A stretch of 64,000 nucleotides of DNA from Paenibacillus antri (GTDB taxonomy: Bacteria; Bacillota; Bacilli; Paenibacillales; YIM-B00363). A program made the position numbers and the translations under genes. The notes beneath the pieces are model-generated. The model saw only the letters and a program-made list of their open reading frames with translations. It searched no databases and was not told where the DNA came from. Position 1 is the stretch's first letter, and each line of letters opens with the position of its first letter. The stretch lies in NCBI RefSeq assembly GCF_005765165.1, contig NZ_VCIW01000003.1, forward strand, positions 62,001 to 126,000, written 5' to 3'. Below, piece after piece: positions 25,055-35,340 of this stretch.

Positions 25055-28000
25055 AAGAACGGTTGTGGAAGATCGGAGAGCCGGACGGCTCCTCCGATCA
25101 ACTGCTAGATAACTATAAAGATCCGTGCAAGCTCGGCGACATCGTATGGGATGCGGACGTCGGGCGCAGCGCGGACGGCGGCGAACGGTGGCCGATGTTT
25201 CAACCGAGCGAGGCGGACCCGGATTCCGGGTATCGCCTGCATCCGTATACGATTCGTTTCACGATTCGTCGGACCCCGGCGCCGGCGTATTTGCTGCGTC
25301 TGCATGTGCTGACGATCGCGCCGAGACTCTGTTATTTGGACATCGGGGCGAACGGAACGTTCGGCGAAGTGCAGCTTCGCGCCGCGCCGTCGGCATCCGG
25401 CGACATCGCGCTCCATTCCGGGCTGCATACGACGATCTATGCGGACGGCGTCGCCGACGTCGTCATACCGGGGCGCTTGCTTCGCGAAGGCGTCAACGAG
25501 CTGACGCTGATCGGACGGGACGCGGGCGAAGTCGTCGTCGTCGATCGGATCGAGGCGATCAAGCGGCTCGACCGGATGGCCAACGCCGCGGGCGTGCTGT
25601 ACAAGTGCATCGAGCTGTTCGAAGCGGGCGAAGCGGATGCGCCCGCGGAGCCGATTCGACGCGCGGAAGCGATCTCGACGGTCGTATACCGACAAGAAGA
25701 GAACGGCGAGCTCCGGAACGAGTGTTTATTATATGTAGAGTTAGGAACGAGCGTCCCATCCGCGGAGTTGACGCTCACGCTCGAAGCGGACGGCGCCCCC
25801 TCGCGGACCGTGCCCGTTCGTCTCGACGCCCGCCCCTTCGGTCATCTTGCGTTCCCTTTCACGATTTCCGACGGGGAAGGGGAAGTGCGTTATTCGTTGT
25901 CCGGCGACGTCGGCGGCGTACCGGTGTCCGCCGGCGGAACGTTTCGCCGGCGACGGAAATGGACGGTATACGTCACGCCGCACGCCCATACGGACATCGG
26001 CTACACCCATCGTCAATGGGAAGTGGCGGAGCGGCTGTGCCGCAACATCGATACGGCGCTGGATTGGCTCGAGTCGGAGGAAGGCGCGGCCTCGGCCTCG
26101 TTCGCCTATCATCTCGACGCGGGCTGGACGCTGGAGACGTATTTGCAGACGCGCTCCGAAGCGCGCATCGCGCAGCTGTTCCGCGCGATGAAAGCCGGCA
26201 AGATCAGCGTAGCGGGCAACTACGTCGATCTGCTTACGCAATATGCGGGGCTCGAAGACTTGATTCGCAACGGAGAGTTCTTGTCGGACACGCTGAAGCC
26301 GCACGGGCTGAAGCCCGAATTCGTCGCGTTCGTCGACGTCGCTTCGCTTACGGGCTCGCTGCCGGCGTTGCTGCAAGAGAGCGGCATTCCGTACGTCGTC
26401 CACGCGGATAACCAAGACCGCGGCCCGTTCCGTCTGAACGGCCAATTGCATAAGGCGTCGCCGTTTTACTGGGAAGGGACGAACGGCGGCAAAGTATTGT
26501 GCTGGCTGGCGAAGATGTACTGCGAGCTGCGCAAGGTGTGCGGCAGCCCGCCGACGCCGTACGCGGCGGCCCGCGGACTCGACATGTGGCTGCAAGAATA
26601 CGAGCGCGACGATTACGCGCCGGACGTCGTCATGCTGTACGGGCAAGAGGCGGATAACACGGACCTCGATCCGCAGCCGAACGATTTCGTAAGGCGCTGG
26701 AACGAGACGTATGCTTATCCAAGGCTTGTCCCGAGCGACGTGCTCTCCTTCTTCCGCGAGGTGGAAGCGAAATTCGGCGACCGGCTCGTCACCGTGCGAG
26801 GCGACGGCGGCGCCTATTGGGAAGACGGCGTCGGCTCTTCGATGCGCGAGACGATCGCCGTGCGCGGCGCGCAGGCGTCGCTGCCCGCGGCCGAACGTCT
26901 CGAGACGCTCGCCGTGCTGCATAACGACGGATGGTCGTACCCGCTGGGGCAGTTCGACGCCGCATGGCGGGACGTCCTGTTATACGACGAGCATACGTGG
27001 GGCGCGTTTCTCTCGGGTCCGGAACCCGACGCGCTGCTGGCGCACGATCAGTGGGAGACGAAGCGGTTGATGGCAGACAACGCCGACCAGTGGGGCAAGC
27101 GGCTGCTGCACGTCGCGGCGACGCGCCATTCGCTCTGCTGGAACAACGACGGCCGCGAAGTCGTCGTCTACAACCCGCACAGCTTTCCTGTCGGCGGTCC
27201 GGTCTCGGTCGAGATCGCGCCGGGGGAGGCGGCGTTCGATCCCGACACGGGGGCGATCGTGCCGCTGCGGCCGATTCGGACGCTGCCCACCCAAGCGGTG
27301 GTGGAGCTGTGGCTCGATCCGGTGCCGGGCTTCGGCTATCGCAGACTCGTCTTGAAGCCGTCGGACGAAGGAACGGCCGTCGCGAGCGGACCGGCCGTAT
27401 CGTTCGAGGCAAAGCCGCGAACGCCGATCAAGCTCGCGAACGAATGGTACGAAGCGACGTTCGATCCGGAGCGCGGCTGCTTGACGTCTTGGATCGACCG
27501 CGAGCTCGGCAAGGAGCTGCTGCCAGATGCGGGCGCTTCGACGTACGGCTTCGGACAGTTCGTCTACGCCGAAGGCGGGGAAGGCACGCGCCTCATGGGC
27601 AACCAATCCGACTTGGCGGAAGGCCGCATGAATCCGAGAGCCGAATTCCGGCTGACGGAAGCGACGTTGACGGCTTCCGCCGTCGGCCGCACGCTGCGGC
27701 TCGAGGGCGTAGTGCCGTACGGCGAGCTTACGATCGAGTGGACGTTATACGACAAGGCGAAGCGGCTGGACGTGCGGTATACGTATCGGAAAGCCGAACG
27801 CCGGGAGAAGGAAGCGGTCTACGTCGCGTTCCCGACGGCGCTCGAAGACGCGGCGGTCCGGTCCGATTCGCAGCTCGGCTGGGTGCTGTGGGATCGCGAC
27901 CAGCTGCCGGGCGGCTGCAAGGAGTGGCTGCCGCTGCAGACGGGCATTCTGATCGAACGCCCGGAAGCCGCGGTGTTTATCGCGTCGCCGGACGTGCCGC

Positions 28001-28572
28001 TATTTACGATCGGCGATATGGTGCAGGGCCGGTGGCCGAAGGAGAAGTCGCTCCGCAGCGGCACCGTGTTCTCTTACGTGCTGAATAACTATTGGCATAC
28101 GAATTACAAAGCTTCGCAGGGCGGGGAGCTACGGTTCGCCTATTCGTTCGTCAGCGGCAACGTCATTCGCCCGGAGGAAGCGTACCGCGCCGGCTGGTCG
28201 ACGCGCAGACCGCTCTATGGGCAGCGCATGAGCTTTCAAGATTTCCGGGAGACGAAGGAGCCGTACGCTGCGGCGGGCGGCGGGACGTTGGCCGCCTTCG
28301 AGGCGGACGGACTCGCCGTCACGACGATGAAGCGGGCCCGGGACGGCGACGGGTTCATCGTCCGCGTCCAAAACATCGGCGGCGCGGAGGAGACGGGAAC
28401 GCTGTCGTTCCCGAACAAGCGGATCGCGCGCGCCTGGCGGACCGACCTGCTCGAGCGGAACGTCGAAGCGCTCTCGCCCGGCGAAGACGGATCGTTAAGC
28501 ATCGGAGCGGCCGCCTACGGACTTACGACCGTGCGAATCGCCTTCGCAGAGGATGGGGGAAAACAAGCATGA
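25051..28572 (+). CDS. Large GH38-related glycosidase (alpha-mannosidase-like)
   Basis: This 1,173-residue protein has about 300 residues of beta-rich N-terminal extension. A GH38-type domain then opens with the metal-binding HAHTDIGYTH (from His-311) and YHLDAGWTLETYLQ. A helical-bundle region and a C-terminal beta-sandwich follow (NEWYEATFDPERGCLTSWID near residue 795). Where classical GH38 enzymes have the nucleophile in an Asp-x-FGH motif, this protein shows FVDVASLTGSLP with D429, so assignment of the nucleophile is tentative. Its ATG overlaps the GH84 stop and its own stop overlaps the next gene. It is cytoplasmic, with no signal peptide. Alpha-mannoside cleavage is the family expectation; the exact linkage is unknown. 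Confidence 0.82.
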   Translation: MKERLWKIGEPDGSSDQLLDNYKDPCKLGDIVWDADVGRSADGGERWPMFQPSEADPDSGYRLHPYTIRFTIRRTPAPAYLLRLHVLTIAPRLCYLDIGANGTFGEVQLRAAPSASGDIALHSGLHTTIYADGVADVVIPGRLLREGVNELTLIGRDAGEVVVVDRIEAIKRLDRMANAAGVLYKCIELFEAGEADAPAEPIRRAEAISTVVYRQEENGELRNECLLYVELGTSVPSAELTLTLEADGAPSRTVPVRLDARPFGHLAFPFTISDGEGEVRYSLSGDVGGVPVSAGGTFRRRRKWTVYVTPHAHTDIGYTHRQWEVAERLCRNIDTALDWLESEEGAASASFAYHLDAGWTLETYLQTRSEARIAQLFRAMKAGKISVAGNYVDLLTQYAGLEDLIRNGEFLSDTLKPHGLKPEFVAFVDVASLTGSLPALLQESGIPYVVHADNQDRGPFRLNGQLHKASPFYWEGTNGGKVLCWLAKMYCELRKVCGSPPTPYAAARGLDMWLQEYERDDYAPDVVMLYGQEADNTDLDPQPNDFVRRWNETYAYPRLVPSDVLSFFREVEAKFGDRLVTVRGDGGAYWEDGVGSSMRETIAVRGAQASLPAAERLETLAVLHNDGWSYPLGQFDAAWRDVLLYDEHTWGAFLSGPEPDALLAHDQWETKRLMADNADQWGKRLLHVAATRHSLCWNNDGREVVVYNPHSFPVGGPVSVEIAPGEAAFDPDTGAIVPLRPIRTLPTQAVVELWLDPVPGFGYRRLVLKPSDEGTAVASGPAVSFEAKPRTPIKLANEWYEATFDPERGCLTSWIDRELGKELLPDAGASTYGFGQFVYAEGGEGTRLMGNQSDLAEGRMNPRAEFRLTEATLTASAVGRTLRLEGVVPYGELTIEWTLYDKAKRLDVRYTYRKAERREKEAVYVAFPTALEDAAVRSDSQLGWVLWDRDQLPGGCKEWLPLQTGILIERPEAAVFIASPDVPLFTIGDMVQGRWPKEKSLRSGTVFSYVLNNYWHTNYKASQGGELRFAYSFVSGNVIRPEEAYRAGWSTRRPLYGQRMSFQDFRETKEPYAAAGGGTLAAFEADGLAVTTMKRARDGDGFIVRVQNIGGAEETGTLSFPNKRIARAWRTDLLERNVEALSPGEDGSLSIGAAAYGLTTVRIAFAEDGGKQA

Positions 28573-29297
28573 GTCACGCGGTAAAGCTGACAGGCAATCT
28601 ATACGTCGTCGCCGGCGACAAGCTGACGCACGGCTGGGACGCCAGCGCCTATCTCGTGCTTGGCGACGAGCCGGCTTTGATCGACTGCGGCAGCACGGCA
28701 GGCTACCCTGCGTTGAAGCGCAATTTAGAGGGGCTCGGGTTGTCGCCGCGCGACATCAAGCGCGTATACGCGACGCACGGCCACTGGGATCATATTTCGG
28801 GGTACGCCTTATTGAAGGAGGACAACCCCGACGTCGAGCTGCATATTCACGAGGCGGCTCGCGCTTCGGTCGAAGCCGGCGACGCGGAGCTGACGGCGGC
28901 GTTCCTGTACGACCTGCCTTTTCCGAAGATGGCCGTGGACGGCCTGCTGGAGGACGGGGCGACGACGACGATCGGCGGCAACGAGACGAAGCTGATCCAT
29001 ACGCCGGGCCACACGCCGGCTTGCGTATCGTTCCTGCTGCAGTGCGGCGGGAATCGCGTCCTGATCGCCGGCGATACGATGTGGGGCGGCTTCCATCCGC
29101 GCATCAAGTCGGACATGGACGCATGGCATCGCTCGCTCTCGAAGCTGGCGGCGGAGGAGTTCGAGTATATGTCGTTCGGCCATCTGCCGCCGACGCTCGT
29201 CGTCGACGCGAAGACGAAGGTCGTCGAAGCGCAGAAGCAGCTCGGGGTGTATTTTAACCCGTGGTTTAAGCCTTTCCATACGAAATTCATGTACTAA
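28569..29297 (+). CDS. MBL-fold metallo-hydrolase
   Basis: The 242-residue metallo-beta-lactamase-fold protein has the zinc motif THGHWDHISG near residue 73, the later ligands in HTPGHTPACVSF near residue 140 and AGDTMWGGFHP near residue 166. The fold serves many hydrolases (glyoxalase II, lactonases and others), so the reaction cannot be named. It is translationally coupled to the upstream GH38-like gene through ATGA and lies 25 bases before the second GH38 gene. A role in opening a lactone or ester produced during glycan breakdown is a guess from context. Confidence 0.8.
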   Translation: MSHAVKLTGNLYVVAGDKLTHGWDASAYLVLGDEPALIDCGSTAGYPALKRNLEGLGLSPRDIKRVYATHGHWDHISGYALLKEDNPDVELHIHEAARASVEAGDAELTAAFLYDLPFPKMAVDGLLEDGATTTIGGNETKLIHTPGHTPACVSFLLQCGGNRVLIAGDTMWGGFHPRIKSDMDAWHRSLSKLAAEEFEYMSFGHLPPTLVVDAKTKVVEAQKQLGVYFNPWFKPFHTKFMY

Positions 29298-29322
29298 AAG
29301 AGAGCGGGGAGAAACCTTACTT

Positions 29323-31782
29323 ATGGCAACCAAAAATATGAAAGACTACAAGTTCTGGATGATCGGCAACGCCCACCTCGACCCGGTGTGGCTGTGGCAA
29401 TGGCAAGAAGGCTTCCAAGAAGCGAAGGCGACGGCGCGGTCCGCGCTCGACCGGATGAAGGAATACGACGACTTCGTCTTCACGAACTCGTCGGCGGCGA
29501 TGTACGAATGGATCGAACTGAACGATCCGGGCATGTTCGAGGAAATCAAGCAGCGCGTCGCCGAAGGCCGTTGGCACATCGTCGGCGGCTGGTGGATCCA
29601 GCCGGACTGCAACATCCCGAGCGGCGAATCGTTCGTTCGCCAAGGCTTGTACGGGCAGCGCTACTTTAAGGAGAAGCTGGGCGTGACGGCGAAGGTCGGC
29701 TACAACGTCGACTCGTTCGGCCACTTCGGCATGATGCCGCAAATTTTGAAGAAGCAAGGCATGGACTATTACATCATGATGCGCCCGATGCCGAACGAGA
29801 AGGGGCTGCCGAACCGCCTGTTTTATTGGGAATCCGACGACGGTTCGCAGGTGCTCACCTACCGACTGCCGTTCGAATATTGCTCTTGGGGCAAGGACCT
29901 CGAGAAGCACATCCGCCGCTGCATGACGGAGTTGAAAGACCCGTTCAACGAGCTGGCGGTGTTCTACGGCGTAGGCAACCACGGGGGCGGTCCGACGAAG
30001 GAAAACATCGACAGCTTGAAGCGGATGAACGCCGATCCGGAGTTCCCGACGATCGTGCTCGCGAACCCGACGGAATATTTCCAAGAGATGGAGCGCCGCG
30101 GCCTCCCGATTCCGGTCGTGCACGACGATCTGCAGCATCACGCCAGCGGCTGCTACGCGGCGCATTCGGGCATCAAGCAGTGGAACCGCCAAGCGGAAAA
30201 TAAGCTAATGGCCGCCGAGACATGGTCGGCGATCGCGAAGGCGACGACGGGCCAGCCGTACCCGGCCGATTACCACCAAGCGTGGAAGAACGTGCTGTTC
30301 AATCAGTTCCACGACATTCTCGCGGGCACGTCGATCGAGCCGGCGTACGAAGACGCGCGCAACGCGCACGGCGAGGCGATGTCGATCGCGGAGCGCGGGC
30401 TGAACTACGCGATCCAGTCGCTCTCTTGGAATATCGACATCGAGCAGGAGGAAGGCATGAAGCCGCTCGTCGTGTTCAACCCGCATTCGTGGGGCGGCCC
30501 GATGAACATCGAACACGAGGTAGGCGGCATGAAGGAGACGTCCGTCCTGTACGACGACGCCGGCAAGCAAATTCCGTTCCAGCTCGTTCAATCGCAGGCG
30601 ACGGCGGGCGGCCGCTTCCGCATCTCGTTCATCGCCGATCTGCCGCCGATGGGCTACCGCGTATTCAAGGTATACCCGCAGCCGCGCAGCTCGACCGAGC
30701 CGAAGCTCGTCGCGCCGACGATCAAGGCGTCGGACACGTCGCTCGAGAACGACCGCATTCGCGTCGACTTCGACCCGAAGACGGGGCATATGACGAGCTT
30801 GTTCGACAAGAAGGTGAACAGCGAGCTGCTGCGGGGGCCCGGACGCCCGGTCGTCATGGAGGATAAGTCCGACACGTGGAGCCATAACGTGTTCCACTTC
30901 CAGAAGGAGATCGGCGACTTCCAGGCGCGCTCCGTCCGCCGCGTCGAGCACGGCCCGATCAAGTCGGTCGTTCGCGTGACGAGCGAATACGGCAGTTCGA
31001 AGCTCGTGCAGGACTTCGCGATGTACAAGGATCTCGACTACATCGACGTTAAGGTGACGGTCGACTGGCGCGAACAGTTCAAGATGCTGAAGCTCGTGTA
31101 CCCGATCAATCTGCACTTCACGAAGCAAACGTACGAAATTCCTTACGGCTTCAAGGAGCGCGAGCATAACGGCGAAGAGGAGCCGGGTCAAAACTGGGTC
31201 GACTTCAGCGGCATTCTGCCGAGCACCTCGCCGGGACACGGCGGCACGGCGTACGGCGTGACGCTCATGAACGATGCCAAATACAGCTACAGCATCATGA
31301 ACAAGGAACTCGCGATCACCGTGCTGCGCAGCCCGATCTACGCGCATCACGATCCGCTCGTTCCGGATCCGAACGGTCACTACACGTTCATCGACCAAGG
31401 CATTCAGACGTTCAACTACCGGATCTACCCGCATGAAGGCAGCTGGGAGACGGCGGGCGTCGTGCAGAAGGCATGGGAGCTGAACCGGAAGCCGACGACG
31501 ATCATCGAGACGTATCACCGAGGCAAGCTGCCGCAGCGCAACTCGTTCCTAAGCGTCGACGACGACAACGTCATCGTCAGCGTGTTGAAGAAGCACGAAG
31601 ACAGCGACGACTTGATCGTCCGCGCGTACGAGACGACCAAGAGCGCGACGAAGACGACGATTCGCCTGCCTGGATTCGACCGCGTCATCGAAGCGTCCTT
31701 CGGGCCGTGCGAAATCAAGACGTTCCGCGTGCCGAGCGACGCGTCGAAGCCGGTCGTCGAGGTCGATCTGATCGAGTGGTAA
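29323..31782 (+). CDS. GH38 alpha-mannosidase
   Basis: The 819-residue enzyme is a typical bacterial GH38 retaining alpha-mannosidase. Metal ligands H18 and D20 lie in GNAHLDPVWLWQWQEGF, the nucleophile D130 in YNVDSFGHFG, and a further ligand His in YHQAWKNVLFNQFHD near residue 333. The middle-domain bundle and C-terminal beta-sandwich (ENDRIRVDFDPKTGHMTSLFD) complete the fold. There is no signal peptide. GAGCGGGGAGA precedes the ATG. It would trim alpha-linked mannose from imported oligosaccharides, working with the beta-mannosidases at 32660 and 37520. Confidence 0.93.
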   Translation: MATKNMKDYKFWMIGNAHLDPVWLWQWQEGFQEAKATARSALDRMKEYDDFVFTNSSAAMYEWIELNDPGMFEEIKQRVAEGRWHIVGGWWIQPDCNIPSGESFVRQGLYGQRYFKEKLGVTAKVGYNVDSFGHFGMMPQILKKQGMDYYIMMRPMPNEKGLPNRLFYWESDDGSQVLTYRLPFEYCSWGKDLEKHIRRCMTELKDPFNELAVFYGVGNHGGGPTKENIDSLKRMNADPEFPTIVLANPTEYFQEMERRGLPIPVVHDDLQHHASGCYAAHSGIKQWNRQAENKLMAAETWSAIAKATTGQPYPADYHQAWKNVLFNQFHDILAGTSIEPAYEDARNAHGEAMSIAERGLNYAIQSLSWNIDIEQEEGMKPLVVFNPHSWGGPMNIEHEVGGMKETSVLYDDAGKQIPFQLVQSQATAGGRFRISFIADLPPMGYRVFKVYPQPRSSTEPKLVAPTIKASDTSLENDRIRVDFDPKTGHMTSLFDKKVNSELLRGPGRPVVMEDKSDTWSHNVFHFQKEIGDFQARSVRRVEHGPIKSVVRVTSEYGSSKLVQDFAMYKDLDYIDVKVTVDWREQFKMLKLVYPINLHFTKQTYEIPYGFKEREHNGEEEPGQNWVDFSGILPSTSPGHGGTAYGVTLMNDAKYSYSIMNKELAITVLRSPIYAHHDPLVPDPNGHYTFIDQGIQTFNYRIYPHEGSWETAGVVQKAWELNRKPTTIIETYHRGKLPQRNSFLSVDDDNVIVSVLKKHEDSDDLIVRAYETTKSATKTTIRLPGFDRVIEASFGPCEIKTFRVPSDASKPVVEVDLIEW

Positions 31783-31830
31783 ACCGATAAATCGCAATGC
31801 ATTTTCCAAGCTGTAACGGGGGGGATCGCC

Positions 31831-32637
31831 ATGTTCGTCGCGCAACGGCGCCGTAAAATCAAGGAGCTACTGATTCAAGAACGCAGCGTCAAGGTTGCGG
31901 ATCTCGTCAAGACGTTCTCCGTGTCGGAGGAAACGATTCGTCGCGACTTGAGCCAGCTGGAGCGCGAGGGCATTCTTCGCAAGGACTACGGGGGCGCGAT
32001 CCTCGTCGAGGATTTCCGGGACTCGCTCTCGTCCGTCCCTCCGGTGCAGCACCGCGTGCAATACTTCACGGAGGAAAAGGAAGCCATCGCCGAAGCCGCG
32101 GCGTCGCTCGTCGGTCCGGGCGACATCGTCGTGATGGACGCGGGCTCCACGACGCTTTGCCTCGCGAAGCATCTCGGCGGCATCGACGCATTGACCGTGC
32201 TGACGAACGGCATGAACGTGGCGGAGCAGTGCAGCCAAAACGAGAACGCTAACGTGTTCGTCATCGGCGGCAAGCTCATCCGCAAGTCGATGAGTCTCGT
32301 CGGCTCGCAAGCCGAGGGGGAGCTGCGCAAGTACAACGCGGATATCGCCTTCCTCGGCGCGTCGGGCGTCTCGACGAACCGCGGCTTCGGCAGCTTCGAT
32401 CTGTACGAAGCGGAGATGAAGAAGGCGATGGTCGCGGCCGGCCGGAAGGTCGTCATTCTCGCGGACCATAGCAAATTCGAAAAGCAAGCGCTCATTTCGT
32501 TCGCGTCGTTCAAGGACGTGGACGTATTGATTACGAGCGATTTGGTCGATCCGCATTTGCTTCGATCGATCGAGCAGGCGGGGGTTCGCGTGATCGTCTG
32601 CTCGGTGCGGGGCGCGCTGCTTCGAGAAGAAGCGTAG
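31831..32637 (+). CDS. DeoR-family sugar-phosphate-responsive repressor
   Basis: The 268-residue regulator begins with a DeoR winged helix (RRKIKELLIQERSVKVADL, then VSEETIRRDLSQLEREG and RKDYGGAIL). The sensor domain follows, with VMDAGSTTLCLAKHL, VLTNGMNVAEQCS, VIGGKLIRKSMSLVG, DIAFLGASGVSTNRGF and ADHSKFEKQALISF. Members bind phosphorylated sugars as inducers. It sits between the GH38 and GH2 mannosidase genes, so it is the best candidate for control of the island. GGGGGGATCGCC precedes the ATG. Confidence 0.92.
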   Translation: MFVAQRRRKIKELLIQERSVKVADLVKTFSVSEETIRRDLSQLEREGILRKDYGGAILVEDFRDSLSSVPPVQHRVQYFTEEKEAIAEAAASLVGPGDIVVMDAGSTTLCLAKHLGGIDALTVLTNGMNVAEQCSQNENANVFVIGGKLIRKSMSLVGSQAEGELRKYNADIAFLGASGVSTNRGFGSFDLYEAEMKKAMVAAGRKVVILADHSKFEKQALISFASFKDVDVLITSDLVDPHLLRSIEQAGVRVIVCSVRGALLREEA

Positions 32638-32659
32638 GCGGAATCGGTTTTCCAAATTT

Positions 32660-35311
32660 ATGGGGGTGTCTTCGATCCGAACGCAAATTCCGTTATCCGA
32701 CCTCGATTGGCAGGTTCGCGGCTACTGGCCGTGGGTGCCGATCAAAGACCGCAGCATGGAAACCGGGCAGGAGCTGATCGGGGTGACCGATTGGATGCCG
32801 GCCCTCGTGCCGGGCGGCGTCCACGTCGACTTGTTCCGAGCCGGCTGGATCGAGGATCCGTACTACGAGACGAACAGCTTGAAATGCGAGTGGATCGAAA
32901 ATCGATGGTGGGTCTATAAGACGTCCTTCTCTCGTCCGTCCGGGGATTTCTCCCGGGCGGAACTCGTGTTTCTAGGCATCGATTACGAAGCGATGATTTA
33001 TTTGAACGGCACGCTGCTCGGCGAACACGGGCATATGTACGAGCCCGCCGTCTTCGACGTCACCTCGACGCTTCGCGGGGCTGCTCCGGGCGAACCGCTT
33101 GAGCTTCGCGTCGTCATGAAGGGCGTCCCCGACGAGATGGGGCAAATCGGCAAGACGTCGATGACGCGGACGCAGAAGAGCCGGTTTAATTACAAGTGGG
33201 ACTTCTCGACGCGCCTCGTCAATATCGGCTTGTGGGACGGCGTCGAGCTGCGGCTGCACGACGAAGCGTCGCTGAAGGACCCTGCCGTCGCCACTGACGC
33301 GGACGTCGAGGCGAGCGCAGGCGCCGTGCGGTTGTACGGCCGGGTGGAGCGGTTCGCATCCGAATCGTCCTCCGGCTCGGAGGCATTGACGCTCCGGTTC
33401 GCTTGTCTAGACCCGGACGGAGTCGTCGCGGCGGAGCGCGAGCTGCGGCTTTCCGCCGCCGACTCCGAATACGATTGTACGTTAACGGTGGCGAATCCGC
33501 GGCTTTGGTGGCCGAACGGGTACGGGGAGCAGCCGTTGTATACGGTGTCGGCGCGGTTGATGGCGGGGGATCGGCAGCTTGACGAATGGACGTTCCGCGT
33601 CGGCATTCGCTCGCTCGCGTATCGCCGGAACGAGGACTCGCCCGCGGACGCGCTGCCGTACACGTTCGTGGTTAACGGACGCCCGATCTACGTTCGCGGG
33701 GTGAATCTGACGCCGCTCGACCACGTGTACGGCAATGTCACGGAAGCCTCCTATGCTTGGCAGGTGTACCTCATGAAGCGGGCCAACGTCAACATGGCGC
33801 GGATATGGGGCGGCGGCATTATCGAGAAGCCGATCTTCTACGAGCTTTGCGATCGGAACGGGATTTTAGTGTGGCAAGAGTTTATCCAGTCGAGCTCCGG
33901 CATCGATAACGTTCCGTCGAAACTTCCGGCGTTTCTGGATTTGCTGCGCCGGACGGCGGCGTCGGCGCTGCTCGGCCGCCGCAGCCACGTCTCGCTCGCG
34001 GTGTGGAGCGGCGGCAACGAGCTCATGAGCGCGCCGAACACGCCGTCGACGGTCGACGACGACGAGAACTTGGCGATGTTGCAACGGCTGGTCGCGGCTT
34101 ACGATCCGCAGCGTCTGTTCCTGCCGACGTCGGCGTCCGGGCCGGTCGAATTCGTTACGACGGAGAAGGGCGTCTCGCACGACGTTCACGGCGGCTGGCA
34201 ATACCAAGGCAATCCGTACCACTACGAGCTGTACGGCGAATCGGACAATCTGTTTCACAGCGAATTCGGCATGGACGGCGTCGCGTCGGTGCAGACGCTG
34301 CGGAAAATTTTGCATCCGAAGAACCATGTGGCGACGCCGATGCGCGGACACGTCGTCTGGCGCCACCATGGCGAATGGTGGGGCACGTACGACCGCGACG
34401 CGAAGCTGTTCGGTCCGCTGCCGGACATGGAGCGCTTCGCCCGGGTCAGCCAGATCGTGCAGGCCGAAGGGCTGCGCTTCATCGTCGAAGCGAACCGGCG
34501 CCGGCAGTTCCGACAGAGCGGCTGCATCATCTGGCAGCTGAACGAGCCGTGGCCGAACAGCTCGTGCACGAACCTCGTCGAATATTACGGCGCTCCGAAG
34601 ATGGCTTATTACGCGACGCGCTCGGCCTATGCGCCGGTGCACGCGTCGCTGCTCTACCGCCGGATCGACGCCGCCGTCGGCAGCGAATTCCGCGCGGACG
34701 TGTTTCTGCACTCCAACGGAGTCGAAACGGCGGAGCGGCGGGTGCGCGCAACGGTGTACGGCGAGGACGGCCGGGTCGCAATCGCGTTCGACTTCGGAGG
34801 GGTGTGCCCCGCCGACCGAACGACGGCGCTCGGAGAGCTGCGCTTCCCGGTGGAGGCGGCGCTTGGCGGCATGTTCTTCGTCGCGCTCGAGACGGACGAG
34901 GGCGACGAGCCGCGGTCGGGCGGCGGCGCGGACTTGTATTTGTTCGGCACGAGCGCCGAAACGCCGTATGCTCCGGTCTTGCGGAACGTCGACGGGCGGC
35001 TTGCGGTTTCGGCGCTCGACGAATGGACCGCGGGCGAGCCGTTCGAGGGATTGGCGTTTTGGACCCGTACGTTCGAGGTGCGGAACGAAGGCGCCTCCCC
35101 GGCGCTGTTCGTCCATCCGGTCGAGACGACGAACGCCTATTGGATGGAGGCGGACCGCGCGTATCTGACCTTGATGCCGGGCGGTTCGGCGCGGGTGACG
35201 GTCCGCTGCACGGTCAAGCGCGGCGGCGGCTTCGCGGTCGTCGATCAGCCGGCGCCGGGCGCCGACGTGCCGATGCCGGAAGTCGACTTCGAGTTTCTGC
35301 ACAGTTCGTAA
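32660..35311 (+). CDS. GH2 beta-mannosidase
   Basis: The 883-residue enzyme has the GH2 order: sugar-binding jelly roll (DWMPALVPGGVHVDLFRAGW near residue 44), immunoglobulin-like domain and TIM barrel. Acid/base E454 lies in VWSGGNELMS and nucleophile E535 in FHSEFGMDG. The start region matches beta-mannosidases and not beta-galactosidases (PYYETNSLKCEWIENRWWVYK). There is no signal peptide. It hydrolyses terminal beta-mannose, as in the Man-beta-GlcNAc core of N-glycans or in beta-mannan. The start follows the DeoR gene by 22 bases. A paralogue is encoded at 37520. Confidence 0.92.
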   Translation: MGVSSIRTQIPLSDLDWQVRGYWPWVPIKDRSMETGQELIGVTDWMPALVPGGVHVDLFRAGWIEDPYYETNSLKCEWIENRWWVYKTSFSRPSGDFSRAELVFLGIDYEAMIYLNGTLLGEHGHMYEPAVFDVTSTLRGAAPGEPLELRVVMKGVPDEMGQIGKTSMTRTQKSRFNYKWDFSTRLVNIGLWDGVELRLHDEASLKDPAVATDADVEASAGAVRLYGRVERFASESSSGSEALTLRFACLDPDGVVAAERELRLSAADSEYDCTLTVANPRLWWPNGYGEQPLYTVSARLMAGDRQLDEWTFRVGIRSLAYRRNEDSPADALPYTFVVNGRPIYVRGVNLTPLDHVYGNVTEASYAWQVYLMKRANVNMARIWGGGIIEKPIFYELCDRNGILVWQEFIQSSSGIDNVPSKLPAFLDLLRRTAASALLGRRSHVSLAVWSGGNELMSAPNTPSTVDDDENLAMLQRLVAAYDPQRLFLPTSASGPVEFVTTEKGVSHDVHGGWQYQGNPYHYELYGESDNLFHSEFGMDGVASVQTLRKILHPKNHVATPMRGHVVWRHHGEWWGTYDRDAKLFGPLPDMERFARVSQIVQAEGLRFIVEANRRRQFRQSGCIIWQLNEPWPNSSCTNLVEYYGAPKMAYYATRSAYAPVHASLLYRRIDAAVGSEFRADVFLHSNGVETAERRVRATVYGEDGRVAIAFDFGGVCPADRTTALGELRFPVEAALGGMFFVALETDEGDEPRSGGGADLYLFGTSAETPYAPVLRNVDGRLAVSALDEWTAGEPFEGLAFWTRTFEVRNEGASPALFVHPVETTNAYWMEADRAYLTLMPGGSARVTVRCTVKRGGGFAVVDQPAPGADVPMPEVDFEFLHSS

Positions 35312-35340
35312 GCGCGTAAAGGGGGAGGGGGCGTACTCGC

